From Medicago truncatula (taxonomy: Eukaryota > Streptophyta > Magnoliopsida > Fabales > Fabaceae), in NCBI RefSeq assembly GCF_003473485.1, contig NC_053043.1, forward strand, positions 17,451,001 to 17,515,000: 64,000 bases of DNA. Direction: 5' to 3'. Shown here piece by piece: positions 1 to 10,778 of the stretch (the first letter of the stretch is position 1; each line of letters starts with the position of its first letter). The notes beneath the pieces are model-generated. The model was not told the DNA's origin, made no database searches, and saw only the letters and a list, made by a program, of their open reading frames with translations. Position numbers and translations under genes: made by a program.

Positions 1-655
1 AGTGGGGTTGATCAATACATTTACCACACTTCGTTCGTAGGACTCTCAATACAGGTTATAGAATTATACAAACGTGGGACCTTCAAGGAAGAAGCTTGGG
101 GATGAAGTTTGATAAGTCACCAATGATTGCTAGTACGAGGAAGGAAAATATGTTGACTCTCAATAGATGAGGCAGAAATCTGCATAAGAGAAATTACCAA
201 AGGGCATAATTTGGATAGAGGCTAGACTTGTACTATAAAAGGAAAATGTTAATTTTGTACCAAGGGTTCGAAAATTGTCTTCTAATTTGAGCAGGAGTTT
301 TCAGTTAGGGTTAGTTAGCAGCCAGTATAGTTCTCTCACCATCTCATCCATTCCATTGATGATCATGAGTGCTAGTTCCTAAAGAATTAGAGTCTTAGGA
401 TCATTTTGAGTGACTAAAGCAAATTGTTCACTCCCCTCCTTCACAAATTGTAATTTTCCATTGTTAACTCCAAATTCTTCTACTAATAATTGCTATTATG
501 TTCTTCAAAAAATATTGCCATTATGTTTTCATGCATCTTTTCTCTATCTTATATTGTTGTGTTTGAGTTCATCATGAGATATGAGATTCGGGGACGAGAT
601 TTGAGAAATTTGACGCCATAAAGGAAAAGGTAGGGGATGCTCTAATTGAGGGCGA
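1..655. other. Intergenic DNA, no gene recognised
   Basis: AT-rich sequence with no convincing exon and no recognisable repeat end. The only long reading frames are short antisense frames without codon or domain signal. It may be the right part of an older element whose left part lies outside the window. Confidence 0.4.
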
Positions 656-672
656 AGTGCTCTGCCACCGTT

Positions 673-878
673 GAAGCAATAAGTGACAACACTTTCAGAG
701 GCTTGGAACAATAAACTTCTCTTTCCAAACTTAGCAAGCGAAAATCTTCTCATGGCTCGAAGAAGGAATGAGGGCGATTTGAATGGAAAAATGAAACTAG
801 TTATGTCCAACTCAAACGACCCACTAGCGTATGAAAACACTAACAAACTAGAGAAAAAAAAAATCTTAAAAGTTGCTC
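673..878. repeat. Direct repeat, copy 1 (partner 1252-1456)
   Basis: This roughly 200-bp stretch, from the words gtgacaacactttcagaggc to aaagttgctcaca, recurs at 1252-1456 in the same orientation at about 90% identity. The two copies flank the 943-1164 MITE and the duplicated RPS16-upstream segment. The open frame across it is short and is broken in the second copy, so a protein is unlikely. Confidence 0.75.
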
Positions 879-942
879 ACAAATAGGGGTGGGAATGAGC
901 CGGGCCGAACCGAACTTTGATAAAAAAAAGTAAATATATTTA

Positions 943-1164
943 GGGTTAATAAAATAAATGGTCCATATAAATATTTAGAATTTCATTTTTAGCCTCTACA
1001 AAATAAAATCATACATTTTAGTCCTTGTAAAAAAAAATCGACGACATTTTCGATCCCTAAAATGCTAAAGGAAAATATCACACAGACTAAAAAGTGTGAT
1101 TTTTTTTATAGGGACTAAAAATAAAATTCTGAATGTTTATAGAGATCTTTTACGTAATTAACCC
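943..1164. mobile_element. MITE-like element with GGGTTAAT ends (uninterrupted copy)
   Basis: The left end reads GGGTTAATAAAATAAATGG and the right end is its imperfect inverse (ATTAACCC). The subterminal repeats around ttcatttttagcc and ggactaaaaataaaattc are also inverted. No clean target duplication is visible. The same element occurs as a second copy from 4222 to 10961, where two other transposons have split it. This copy therefore shows the unfilled state of that site. Confidence 0.65.
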
Positions 1165-1251
1165 TTTTTATACACAAACATTAATTTATTTTTTATGACC
1201 AACGGTTGAATCACGATAAAAATATTTTTTCTTCACCTTTTTTCATTTTTT

Positions 1252-1456
1252 TCGTGACAACACTTTCAGAGGCTTGGAACAATGAACTTCTTTGGCCAAA
1301 CTTAGCGAGCGACAATCTTCTCATGGATCAAATAAGGAATGAGGGCGATTAGAATGGAAGAAAGAAACCAGTTATGACTACACCAACCCAAACGACCCAC
1401 TAATGTATGAAAACACTAACAAACTAGAAGAAAAAAAAATCTTAAAAGTTGCTCAC
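1252..1456. repeat. Direct repeat, copy 2 (partner 673-878)
   Basis: Second copy of the repeat described at 673-878. It carries small substitutions and one change that breaks the open frame of the first copy. It ends just before the solo LTR that starts at 1469. Confidence 0.75.
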
Positions 1457-1468
1457 ATTGAAACATTT

Positions 1469-2714
1469 TGTTTGAACAAGAAGAGTTTTGTACAATTCCT
1501 TTAAAGTTTTGATGATAACAAAGTATTGAAGAACAATTGGTCAAACTAATATTTGTTCAAGTGTGTAGGATCATAAAATATATCTATCAAGTATTGAACA
1601 AGTATGAAAGCATCAGAAGCACAAGAAAAGCTCAAAGACATTGGTAGAAGATCTGAAGAAATGTCAATCAGAAGTCAACACATTAGATCAGAAGAAAAGA
1701 ACACCTCTTCAGAAGCTGAAGAGAGCACCATACTCAAAAGTACTAGCAGGATATAGAAGACCCCATCAGACTCGGAAGACCTTCATACTGCAAAAGCATT
1801 TGAAGGACCCAGACTCCATGTCAGCTTTGTCGTCTTCTGTAGCTATCCACATCAAATGATTTGAGCATAGTTTTGTCTTCATCTGACCACGTGTAGAAAC
1901 AAGACAAAGGATACTTCCTGTTTCAGCAAAGGGTTTTCAAATGACTATCCGACATAATTATTCATATCGTCAATGGTTCAACGTCCTTGATATGAAGCTT
2001 CTCAACAACTCTTTATGCGCTGGCACTCTTCTCCAACGTCTCTCAAATCCATGTCTATATAAGGAGCTGAAGACCATGAAGAAGATTAACAATGCTAATA
2101 CTCTGCTATTTTAACTGTGTCATTACTCTATCAAATTAAATAGCGCATAAACACTTAAGATTTTCATTTTGCTTGTTGTATCTTAGAAATCCTAGGAGTT
2201 TAAAAGAGTTTGTTCACTTTGTTCAGTCTACACGATAAATTGTTAAATTAGGTATAGGAACAAGTTTGTTTATATTTGCTTTAAACAAACAGAAGTATCT
2301 TGCCTTTTAAGCTTGAGCGTATAAGCCTCTTGGTGAAACCTTGAGCACTAAAGTCTCAATCTGTTGTGATTGAGCACCAGAAGTCTTAATCAGTCGTGAT
2401 TAAGTAATATAAGTCTCTAAGTGAAACCCAGAGCAACATAAGTCTCTTAGGGGAGCCCTTTGAGCAAAAGATGTCTCTCGCCTGTGTGCTTGAGCAAAGG
2501 AAGTCTCTTAAAGTTGTCCTTGAGCATTGAAAGTCTCTTGGTAGTGACTTTGAGCAAAGAAGTCTCTTGAAAGTGTGATTGAGGATCAGAAGTCTCTTAA
2601 AAGAGTCCTTGAGCAATTGTAATCAAGAGTGATTATAGTGAAATTCCTTGGAAGCGCAAGGGGACTGGACTACTCCTGTGTTGTGGGAGGAACCAATATA
2701 AAATTTCTTATGTC

Positions 2715-2760
<46 letters not shown>

Positions 2761-2900
2761 GTTTTTATCTTTGTGTTATGTATTTCCACTGTATCAGAAT
2801 TTGCACCCATAAGATTTTTAACCGTCGTAACACTTAGAAAAAGAAAACCAATAAAATCAACACAATTCAACCTTCCTTTCTTGTGTTTTTCTCATCTTCA
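1469..2900 (+). mobile_element. Solo LTR of a Ty1/copia-type (SIRE-like) retrotransposon
   Basis: The element begins TGTTTGAACAAG and ends ctcatcttCA. It is flanked by CATTT (1464-1468) and CGTTT (2901-2905), which fits a 5-bp target duplication with one change. No gag or pol lies beside it, so it is read as a solo LTR of 1,432 bp. From about 2340 to 2620 it holds some ten irregular copies of a unit containing agtctctt and gagca, followed by a (CT)n tract at 2724-2752. The 3' part matches, in inverse orientation, the truncated copy at 19903-20415. The superfamily call rests on overall LTR style and is inferred. Confidence 0.7.
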
Positions 2901-2909
2901 CGTTTTATC

Positions 2910-4205
2910 ATGACTAAAGGGAATAAATTAAAATGATTAGGGTTATGAGTTTGACTCTATAACAAACAAATGTGGTGTGTAGTTTTTATTTAAAGACTTT
3001 CTCTATTACTTTTTTTTTTTTTATAAGGCAAGGGCACACTGAAATAGAAAAGAAATGGAAGACACTCCAACGGAGTTGCGATGTCTTACAAATTTTAGTC
3101 CTTGTCAGGTGCTCATATATATTATTAAAAAAAGGAAAAAGAAATACAAATAAAACTGGGGGGACATAAACCTAACCCAGTAATCCACACATAAGTGTAG
3201 GTCGACCCAAGCAGGAAATACAAAAAAATTAAACAACACAAGTGATAAGTCTGCTTCTAATTAATCCTAAAACTAATCAAAGGTCATAAGTGTGGTGATT
3301 GGACCGTCCGTCAACATGAAATCAGGTCCATGTACCATCAACTCCCTGCATATCACACAAAGCTAAAACGCTCTTTCGAGCCCCACAGTCCAAGTCAAAT
3401 AGGGAATGGCGATTTCCAATGGTGCTAGAACTCGATTCAATTGCCAACACAGTAACAAGTTCGTACACCTACAGTTCACTGTTACCACAACAGTAAATTT
3501 TGAGAGTGGCGAGTGAATTCGACCGCCAACACGGTAATTAGCGAATCCACACGCACCAACAATTTACTGCAATCATTTAGAGCAAATTAACAGTCATTTC
3601 TGGCCCAACAGGCATGACATGGCTACCCACAGGAAAGGCAACAACACTGTCTTTTTGAATACGTACAAACAGAACCACTAGTGTGATGGAGGCAACCCAA
3701 ACGCCTTGAAATCTGTAGATCTCAACAGATCTGGAAGAATCATATATCAAAGGCAAGAAACAACCACCAACACAGTGTCGCTGACATCAACCTCTTACGA
3801 ACAGAGGAGTTTACAAACCAGAACAACGCCAACCCTTTTTGAGATCCAAAAAGTACCCAAAGCTTGCCGTGACGGAGAAAGGCCGACGACATCTTCGACA
3901 GCCCCCAGAGGGGAATTGGTGGTCAGAAAAACAACGGAAAGAGACCACCTCGGCACAATCGACGATGGTTGGACGACCCAAACGAGTTAACAGCCCTAAA
4001 AGGGTGTTAAACGGCATTGCGGCAGTAAAGGGCTAGTGCACCGCCGCCATCGAAGCTACTTCGAAACGACGACCTCTCTATTACTTAAATTAAACAGACC
4101 TTATATTTTTTTCTCTCACTAATATCTATAATGTAAATAGCTATATGTATATATTTTTTTTAATAACTATACTATATGTATATATAATTTGATAAAAAGT
4201 AATTA
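2910..4205. other. Unclassified sequence; GC-richer block at 3180-4080
   Basis: From 3180 to 4080 the base composition is clearly richer in GC than the surroundings, with words such as cgacgacatcttcgac and ggaaagagaccacc. Frames of 65-94 codons exist on both strands but overlap each other and show no domain. The block could be the 5' leader of a LINE on the minus strand or a captured gene fragment. I could not decide. From 4080 to 4205 it is AT-rich filler. Confidence 0.35.
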
Positions 4206-4336
4206 TATTTAGGGTTTTTTAGGGTTAATTAAGTCAATGGTCACTAAAATTTTATTTTTAGTCTCTACAAAATAAAAGCATACATTTTAGTCCTTGTAAA
4301 ATTTAACGTCATCATTTTTAATATTTTTAAAATTTT

Positions 4337-4825
4337 GGATTAAATAGGTTTTTAGTCCCTATAAATATGTCAACTATTCGTTTTAGTCCCTCTGAAATTT
4401 TCCTTCAACTTTTAGTCCCTATAAAATTTTCAATCTTCACGTTTGGTCCCTCTTTTAAAGTAATACTCATATGTAGAATACATATTTTTTAATAAAATTG
4501 TCCCGAAAAATTCAAAATATTATAAGAATGACTCCAAATTTTTTAACAAAACATGAATTTAATATGAATTTTTATGTTTTTTACGGTTAACAATTCATAT
4601 TTAATTTGTGTTTTCTTAAAAAATTCTAATTTTTCTTAAGAATTTTATTTAGAATATATTATACATTTTTGCACAATTTTATTAAAAAATACAAAAATTA
4701 AATTAAATATAGGGATCAAATGCAGTGATTGAAAATTTTATAGGGACTAAAAGTTGAAGGAAAATTTTAGAGGAACTAAAACGAAAAGCTGACATATTTA
4801 TAGGGACCAAAAACATATTTAACCC
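4337..4825. mobile_element. MITE with TAGTCCCTATAAATATGTC-type inverted ends
   Basis: The left end GGATTAAATAGGTTTTTAGT and the right end are inverted repeats over more than 90 bp, including the words ccttcaacttttagtcccta and tagggactaaaagttgaagg. Flanks TAAAATTTT (4328-4336) and TAAATTTTT (4826-4834) agree at 8 of 9 bases, which suits a Mutator-type 9-bp duplication. It has no coding capacity. Confidence 0.75.
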
Positions 4826-4910
4826 TAAATTTTTTGTTGATAGAATATGATTTTATTTTATAGAGACTAAAAACAAAATTCTCAATATTTACGCAGATGT
4901 TTTACTTAAT

Positions 4911-5001
4911 GAGAATTGCTGTTCCCACATATAGTATGGCTGTGCCACACGAGTAAAATACCAAAATGCCCTTCGGCAGTTTGCTACCGAAGTTTTTAGG
5001 A
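4911..5001 (+). repeat. Left terminal inverted repeat of the MULE
   Basis: It pairs with 10856-10946. It includes the end GAGAATTGCTGTTCCC, the shared words ggctgtgccacacgagtaaa and the first imperfect palindrome (cggcagtttgctaccg). Identity to the right repeat is about 90% by eye. Confidence 0.88.
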
Positions 5002-5050
5002 AACCGGCGGCAGTTAACTGCCGAGAAAATCCTCGGTAGTTAACTGCCGA
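4974..5050. promoter_or_regulatory. Palindrome cluster upstream of the plant-mobile-domain gene
   Basis: There are three copies, one imperfect, of the 16-bp palindrome CGGCAGTTAACTGCCG at about 4974, 5008 and 5034. A 5' leader exon follows and ends at 5185 in a good donor (cacaa|gtaagt). Its position before the first gene suggests a promoter, operator or transposase-binding array. Function is inferred only from repetition and position. Confidence 0.6.
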
Positions 5051-5778
5051 GGAAATCTGAACTTAAACAGATCGCAGAACCAGAACCTCCCATTTCCAAA
5101 AAACCTTCAAAATTCTCAATTTCTCTCCCATTTCCTACCAAATCCATTTCACGAATTCTCAACCTTCAAGTGCACATTATCACAAGTAAGTTGTGTCAAT
5201 CATTTTAATGTTAATGTTAATTTGTTTAGGTTGATTTTTTTAGAAAAATTAGAGTAGTTTGCATGTGGTTAGGGTTGATTTCAAAATTGAGAATTTGATG
5301 ATTGCATGTGTAGTTTAGAAATTGATCATTGAATGTAGTTGTTGCCTATGTTGTTTAAATCATAATGTGGGTTTGAATGGTGGCAAATGAACACAATTTG
5401 AATATGTTTTATACTTTGCACATCAAGTGTTTGATAAAATGTCTCAATGACAATTTTATTGATTATTTAGTTAGTTTAGTTATGGAAATGATAGAAATGA
5501 TGTTAATTATAGTTTGGTTAAGTTTATTTTGATTTTTTAGTTAGTTTAGGTTACACGAGAATTATGTTCATTGTTGTACTTTTAATGAGTTTAATTTTGT
5601 TTATGTTTAGTTTAGGTTTAATGTGTTTATGTTTATGTTTAATTAGGTTTAATTAGAATTAATTATGTTTAGTTTGGTTTAGGTTTAATTAGGTTTATGT
5701 TTATGTTTAGTTTAGGTTTAATGTGTTTGATTAGGTTATTGAAATGATATAAATTTTTTATTTTTATTTTTTATAGAT

Positions 5779-8131
5779 ATGGCCGATCAGGACCCCATTG
5801 ATCCATCGAAGATGATTGGTGGTAGGCGTGCCATGACTCAGAGCCACCGCAGGGAGAGGCAGGGCGGCCACATCCCAAAGAGGGGTAGAGGTCGAAGAGG
5901 AGATGGCTCAGGAAGCTCTCAGGCTACACAGCCTGAGGAGTCACAGGTTGTTGACCCGTCACAGCCTGTTGACCAGACTGGGGTGGAGTACCTGAACTAT
6001 CAGGATCAGGTACATCATGATGTGACGGATGGTGGATATGACCAGGATCATATACCACAGCAGCAGGATGCAGTAGACGAGGATGACATTGCAGCAGCTG
6101 CTGCACCGGAGGTGTTACCTACGGACCCTCCATTTCCTGGTGGACCGGAGGACCTGTCATTGCTCCACTCTTATGCCGATCATATGTGGCTTTGCCACTC
6201 TGGTATAATTCAAATAATGTAAGTGTATTTATTTTAAATGTTTTTTCTTTATGTTAAAATATTTTCTTTAATTTAAATGTGTGTTTGTTTAATTATTATA
6301 TCCAGTTTTATATGTGTTTTTTTTAATTATATTTTGTATGTTTAATTATTATATCAACCTTTATATGTGTTTTTTTTTTAATTATTTTTCTTTATGTTTA
6401 ATTATTTTCTTTAAATGTGTGTTTGTTTTAATTATTATATAAACTGTTATATGTTTATTTTTTTAATTCTATTTTTTATGTTTAATTGTTTTGTTTATAT
6501 GTGTTTTTGTTTAAACCAAATTTATTTTTCTATTATTTCAGGTTCGTAAGACCCGCGTGCTTAAACCGATTAATCATGGGGCCAAGATTCTCACTCTCGG
6601 ACGCCCTAACGCGAATGAGAATTGGTTTTGGGATGCGCTTCAGCAGAGCGGGCTACATGATTTGGTTTACTTGGGGTACTCCACCGTGCCTTATGCCCTG
6701 CTGCTGACTTTATGCGAGAGGTGGCATCCGGAGACCAGCACCTTCCACATGCCGATGGGGGAGATGACTGTGACATTGGATGATGTCGCATGTCTGACGC
6801 ATCTTCCTATTGAGGGGCGGATGTTGGCTCATGGGAAGAAGATGCCCAAGCATGAGGGAGCGGAACTGCTGATGACGTATCTGGATGTGTCCCAGAATGA
6901 GGCTCAGAAGATCTGCAACCAGGAGTACGGCGGGTACATTAGCTACCCGAGGCTGAGGGAGTTCTATACCTCGTACCTTGGTAGGGCCAACGTATTGGCG
7001 GGTACGGAGGATGCTGAGGAGCTTGAGGAGTTGGCGAGGGTCAGGACATACTGCGTCCGGTGTTACCTTCTGTACTTGGTCGGATGCTTGTTGTTTGGCG
7101 ATAGAAGCAACAAGTGCATCGAGCTGATATATTTGACGACCATGGCGGACGGATACGCAGGGATGCGTAATTATTCCTGGGGAGCTATGACCCTCGCCTA
7201 CCTATACGGCGAGTTGGCGGATGCATGTAGGCCTGGACACAGAGCGCTTGGGGGGAGCGTGACACTGCTGACTGTAAGAAAACTTAAATTTTATATTTAT
7301 GTTAACTTTTATTTTTTTGTTATATTTTTCCATGCGTAATAATTTATAAATGTTATTTGTTTGCTTTGTGCAGGCATGGTTTTTGGCGCATTTTCCAGGT
7401 TTTTTAGTGTTGATCTCAACACTGACTACCTGGAAAACTATCCGGTTGCAGCGAGGTGGAAGCTCCAGAAGGGTCATGGGGAGGGGATCACGTATCGGTC
7501 ACTGCTCGATCGTATACAGTTAGATGATATATGCTGGAGGCCGTACGAGGAGCACAGAGAGATCCAGGACTTCGAGGAGGTTTTCTGGTATTCTGGATGG
7601 ATTATGTGCGGCGTCCGTAGGGTGTACCGTCACTTGCCCGAGAGGGTTTTGAGGCAGTACGGATACGTGCAGACCATCCCCAGACATCCGACTGATGTTA
7701 GGGACCTCCCACCGCCTTCCATTGTGCAGATGTTCGTCGACTTCGGCACTCACACGCTTAAGGCGGACGCCCGGGGTGAGCAGGCAGGAGAGGAGACATG
7801 GCGGGCGGCGGATGGCTATGTCCTGTGGTACGCTAGGGTGTCTCACCCTCAGATCTTGCCACCTATTCCAGGAGATCTTCCGAGGCCTGCAAATGAAGAG
7901 CAGATCATTGCAGAGCAGTGGCAGCGGTATGAGGCGAGAAGCTCGCCTGACACCTATGACATGGTTAGTGGCGCTGATGCGCAGTTAGGCCAAGAGGAGG
8001 TCATGAGCATGACCCCTCAGCAGTGGTTTGAGGCCATGACCCATATGAGGGAGCAGATCGCGCCGATTCTGACCAGGAGGAGAGCCCAGAGGCCGAGGCG
8101 GAGGCACCATCAGCAGGATCAGGACCAGTAG
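5779..8131 (+). pseudogene. Plant mobile domain (PMD) protein gene carried by the MULE
   Basis: The coding start ATG (5779) follows a leader intron (5186-5776). Exon 1 (5779-6219) encodes an acidic, Gln-rich leader. Exon 2 (6542-7272) and exon 3 (7374-8131) encode the domain, recognised by VRKTRVLKPINHG, FHMPMGEMTVTLDDVACL, PIEGRML, YLLYLVGCLLFGDRSN and WGAMTLAYLYGELADACR. This is the aminotransferase-like plant mobile domain of the MAIN/MAIL family, which is widespread in plant transposons. The tail is basic (RRRAQRPRRRHHQQ). Two lesions are visible. An extra AT near 6183-6186 shifts exon 1, because the frame HVALPLWYNSNN would join exon 2 in phase. One T is also missing from the T-run near 7401-7406. 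Both are inferred from frame behaviour, and an assembly error is possible. MAIN/MAIL proteins act with PP7-type phosphatases in silencing; what the transposon-borne copies do is not settled. Confidence 0.85.
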
Positions 8132-8494
8132 TATTATTTTCCTTTTTTAGTCTTATTTTTTAGTTTTAGTCTTTTGATGACATTGAGTTATGTATATATG
8201 TATATTTGTATATTTGTATATTTCTACTTTGATCACATTATTTTTAATTTCATGGGTTTTTTTTTACTTTGTTTAATGTGCAAAAATAGGTTACTATATT
8301 AAAATAGGTTGCTTTAATATAGGTTGCTTTATGAACATAAAACATAAAAATAAGTTGAGAGTAGGAAAAATAGGGACGAGAGAGAACTTGACAGAACATA
8401 ATATAAGTGTCCCGTTGATTTGCTCGCAATTCGTGAAAGAAGAATTGGCGAAGATTTGAGAGAACTTGAGAACTTTGTGAAGTATGTTCAGTTT

Positions 8495-8620
8495 TCCTCG
8501 GCAGTTAACTATCGAGGTTTTCTTCGACAGTTTGCTTCGGCAGTTAACTGCCGAAATTTTGGAAAATCCGGCTGCAGTTAACTGCCGAGGAAAACCTCGG
8601 TAGTTAACTGCCGAGGATCT
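8495..8620. promoter_or_regulatory. Second palindrome cluster, upstream of the PB1-like gene
   Basis: Four copies of the cggcagttaactgccg palindrome, two of them imperfect, lie at about 8498, 8534, 8571 and 8602, in a setting much like that before the first gene. The following leader ends in tcacaa|gtaagt near 8753, as in the first unit. The repeated architecture suggests a duplicated promoter module. Confidence 0.6.
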
Positions 8621-9060
8621 TCTGCACTACAAAATCTGGCAGAATCTCCTCTCATCGATTATTGATCTTATCTTCCAAAATTTCTTCAAATGTCTCTCAA
8701 ATTCTCTCTAACAAACACAACCAAATCCAACAAACTTTATTCAACAAAATCACAAGTAAGTAATTATAATGCTATTAACTGACATTTTAGTTGTTATAAA
8801 TGTTATTATTTTTTAGTTTTTGAGTACATTTATTATTTTTTAGTAGATTTACATGTTATAATTAAATTTTAGGGTATATGTTAGTTGATTAATGTTGTTA
8901 AAATATTTGCATGATGTTTATGTTATATGATATAAATTTTTTTATTTTAGTAAGAGTATATGATTTATAATTTTAGGGTTATTTTTATGAATTTTAGAGT
9001 GTATGTATAATGTGTTTTTGATTGATTGTTTTTAGTTTCTTATTGTGTAGATTTAAAACA

Positions 9061-9327
9061 ATGGCGGGGTGGATCGACGTTCATGCGCAATTCAACGGCG
9101 GAGAACCTCAGAGGTTTAAGGTTCGGTGCCTTGGTGTAACGTTAAGAGGTCTCAAGGATACACTGACTGAATTCAACCAAGGAGTCAACCCTAGAGACAC
9201 AAGGATGGTGGAACACATTTGGTATAAACGTCCAACACTCGACGAGGGGAGAGTATCATTCAGTTGGGTGGAATTAACGAACGACGAAAACGTGACGACC
9301 ATGTTTTGGGAGCACAACATGTTCTAG
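9061..9327 (+). CDS. PB1-like amino-terminal remnant of a MuDR-type transposase
   Basis: The 88-residue product begins MAGWIDVHAQFNGGEPQRF. It resembles the PB1-like/MuDR N-terminal region of plant Mutator transposases (conserved GG, KDTLTEFN, WYKRP and SWVELTNDENV stretches). The start follows a leader intron with acceptor tgtgtag at about 9051. The frame meets TAG at 9325-9327. After it 26 more codons stay open (from WIDMRVKLLRS) to a second TAG at 9406-9408, so the first stop could be a recent lesion. The zinc-finger, DDE and SWIM parts of a full transposase are absent. The protein cannot be a working transposase alone. It might be a domesticated small partner or simply a truncation. Confidence 0.6.
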   Translation: MAGWIDVHAQFNGGEPQRFKVRCLGVTLRGLKDTLTEFNQGVNPRDTRMVEHIWYKRPTLDEGRVSFSWVELTNDENVTTMFWEHNMF

Positions 9328-9418
9328 TGGATCGATATGCGGGTGAAGTTGCTTAGATCAACTGAAGATATCATCAAAAGTTTGATTCCGCCACAAGATC
9401 GTCATTAGTTAGGGTAAG

Positions 9419-9749
9419 GTGCATTCCAACTACAACATTTGTCTTCCTTTGAATGAGGTAATTCAAACTTGTCAAACAACAGGACTCAAGCATTTCGCAA
9501 GCACCTCATGTTTCTCCTTTGAAAATATTAAATTTTTGTTATGCTGGTTTAGATGAAGGTATTAAGTGTCAAGGATTGAACCTCAATTCGGTGGCACTTG
9601 AATACCATCATCTAAAGCAAGCCTCACAAAAATTTATTATTTTCAAAGGGAAAACATGAGGTGTTTGGCGAAATGCTTGAGTCCTGTTGTTTTGCAGGTT
9701 TGAATTTATCCCATTCAAAGGTAACACAATTGTTGTGGTTGGAATGCAC
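9419..9749. repeat. Long foldback 1 (about 330 nt hairpin)
   Basis: The arm beginning gtgcattccaactacaacat pairs with the arm ending gttgtggttggaatgcac. Pairing persists through most of 9419-9580 against 9590-9749, with bulges, and the apex lies near 9580. It starts just past the second stop codon of the PB1-like gene, so it would lie in that gene's 3' transcript region. Such a hairpin could feed Dicer-like enzymes. Small-RNA production is inferred. Confidence 0.8.
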
Positions 9750-9751
9750 AT

Positions 9752-9985
9752 TCCAACTGCAACAATTGTCTTACCCTGGATGGGGCAATTCAAACTTGTT
9801 AATCGGCAGGACTCCAGTATTCGATGAGCATCTTGGACAATGGTATTCAAGTGTCAAGGAATGCACCTCATTCTTTTGACACTTGAATACCATCATTCAA
9901 GATGCTTATCGAATACTGGAGTCCTGCTGCTTAGCAAGTTTGAATTTGCCCCATTCAGTGGTAAGATGATTGTTGCAGCTGGAAG
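9752..9985. repeat. Long foldback 2 (about 234 nt hairpin), paralogue of foldback 1
   Basis: The arm from ttccaactgcaacaattgtc pairs almost throughout with the arm ending gattgttgcagctggaa. The apex is near 9862-9876 (aatgcacctcattctttt). The 5' arm aligns with the 5' arm of foldback 1 (shared aattcaaacttgt, caggactc, aagtgtcaagga), less an internal block of about 45 nt. The two hairpins are therefore tandem duplicates. Pairing is tighter than in foldback 1, in the range of young MIRNA-like hairpins. Confidence 0.8.
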
Positions 9986-10195
9986 GAAAATTTCAGAATC
10001 TAATGTGTAATGCAATGTAATGTGATAACATATATTTTGTTTTGAATGGAACAATAATTATCTTATTTTGTTTTCAAATTTATTTATTCCAAATGCAATT
10101 TTATTCTAAATACCATAATGTCAAACAAAATGTGCGCGACAGAAAAATAAAACATAAAAAAATCCAAAACAATTAGGCATTAAAAGCCATTACAT

Positions 10196-10441
10196 TCATT
10201 CTTCCTCGTCACACAAATCGATTGGCTTGTCCGCTACAGTCCCTGCGGTACCTTGTTTTGGTTGAGGACTGAAATAGCATGTCCTCCCGCTCCTCCTCAA
10301 CCTCGAGTGATTGTACACCGGCACCTTCGAACCCTTCTTTTTTTCGGAACCATCGCAAACAATTCCATGCCATGTCATAGGTGACTTTTCTTTTTTCGTC
10401 TCATCATCGTGAACGTTACCCTGATTCTGATTCTGAGACAT
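10196..10441 (-). CDS. Small basic protein of the MULE, 81 aa, unknown family
   Basis: The ATG at 10441 sits directly after an acceptor (tgtag|atATG), the same arrangement as the plant-mobile-domain gene. A donor acaa|gtaagt lies upstream near 10648, so a leader intron is likely. The product begins MSQNQNQGNVHDDE, has a basic middle (EKKKGSKVPVYNHSRLRRSGR) and ends acidic (DLCDEEE). I recognise no domain. The basic patch could be a nuclear signal or a DNA contact. It points inward from the right end of the element and has its own palindrome cluster at 10779-10885, which argues for a real third transcription unit. Confidence 0.55.
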   Translation of the reverse strand: MSQNQNQGNVHDDETKKEKSPMTWHGIVCDGSEKKKGSKVPVYNHSRLRRSGRTCYFSPQPKQGTAGTVADKPIDLCDEEE

Positions 10442-10778
10442 ATCTACATTTAAAAAAATATGGCGATCAATTCAACCTACACTAACCTAAACTATCCTAA
10501 CAATTCTAACCATTCTAACCTAAACTATCCTAACATATCATAAAATCAACAAATCAATATAATCGAACCTATATAATCGAAATTTAACAAAAAATAACAT
10601 ACAATTCGACCACAAAGCAACAATGCAATAGGATTCAAAAAACTTACTTGTTTTTGTGATTAAAATTGGCTTCTAATGGCTTCAAATGACTCAAAATCGC
10701 ACCTTGAAAAATTAAAAACGCAACAATGGAGTTTTGGAAACTCATATGAAGTTCTGTTCTTATAACATTCTCCTCGGC

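Noticed and set aside
683..886. 67-codon frame in the first direct repeat
   Set aside because: The second copy (1252-1456) breaks the frame and there is no splice or promoter signal.
2386..2616. 76-codon open frame on the minus strand
   Set aside because: It is a product of the repeated LTR unit and has no domain or start context.
2340..2620. Regularly spaced repeats (agtctctt ... gagca) resembling a CRISPR array
   Set aside because: The spacing and the units are irregular, there is no leader or cas gene, and the stretch belongs to a plant LTR with a second copy at 19903-20415.
3706..4036. Overlapping frames of 65-94 codons in the GC-rich block
   Set aside because: They overlap on both strands, have no known motif, and are expected from GC-richer random sequence.
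6486..6707. 73-codon frame across exon 2 of the plant-mobile-domain gene in another frame
   Set aside because: The mobile-domain motifs lie in the neighbouring frame; this one is a shadow.
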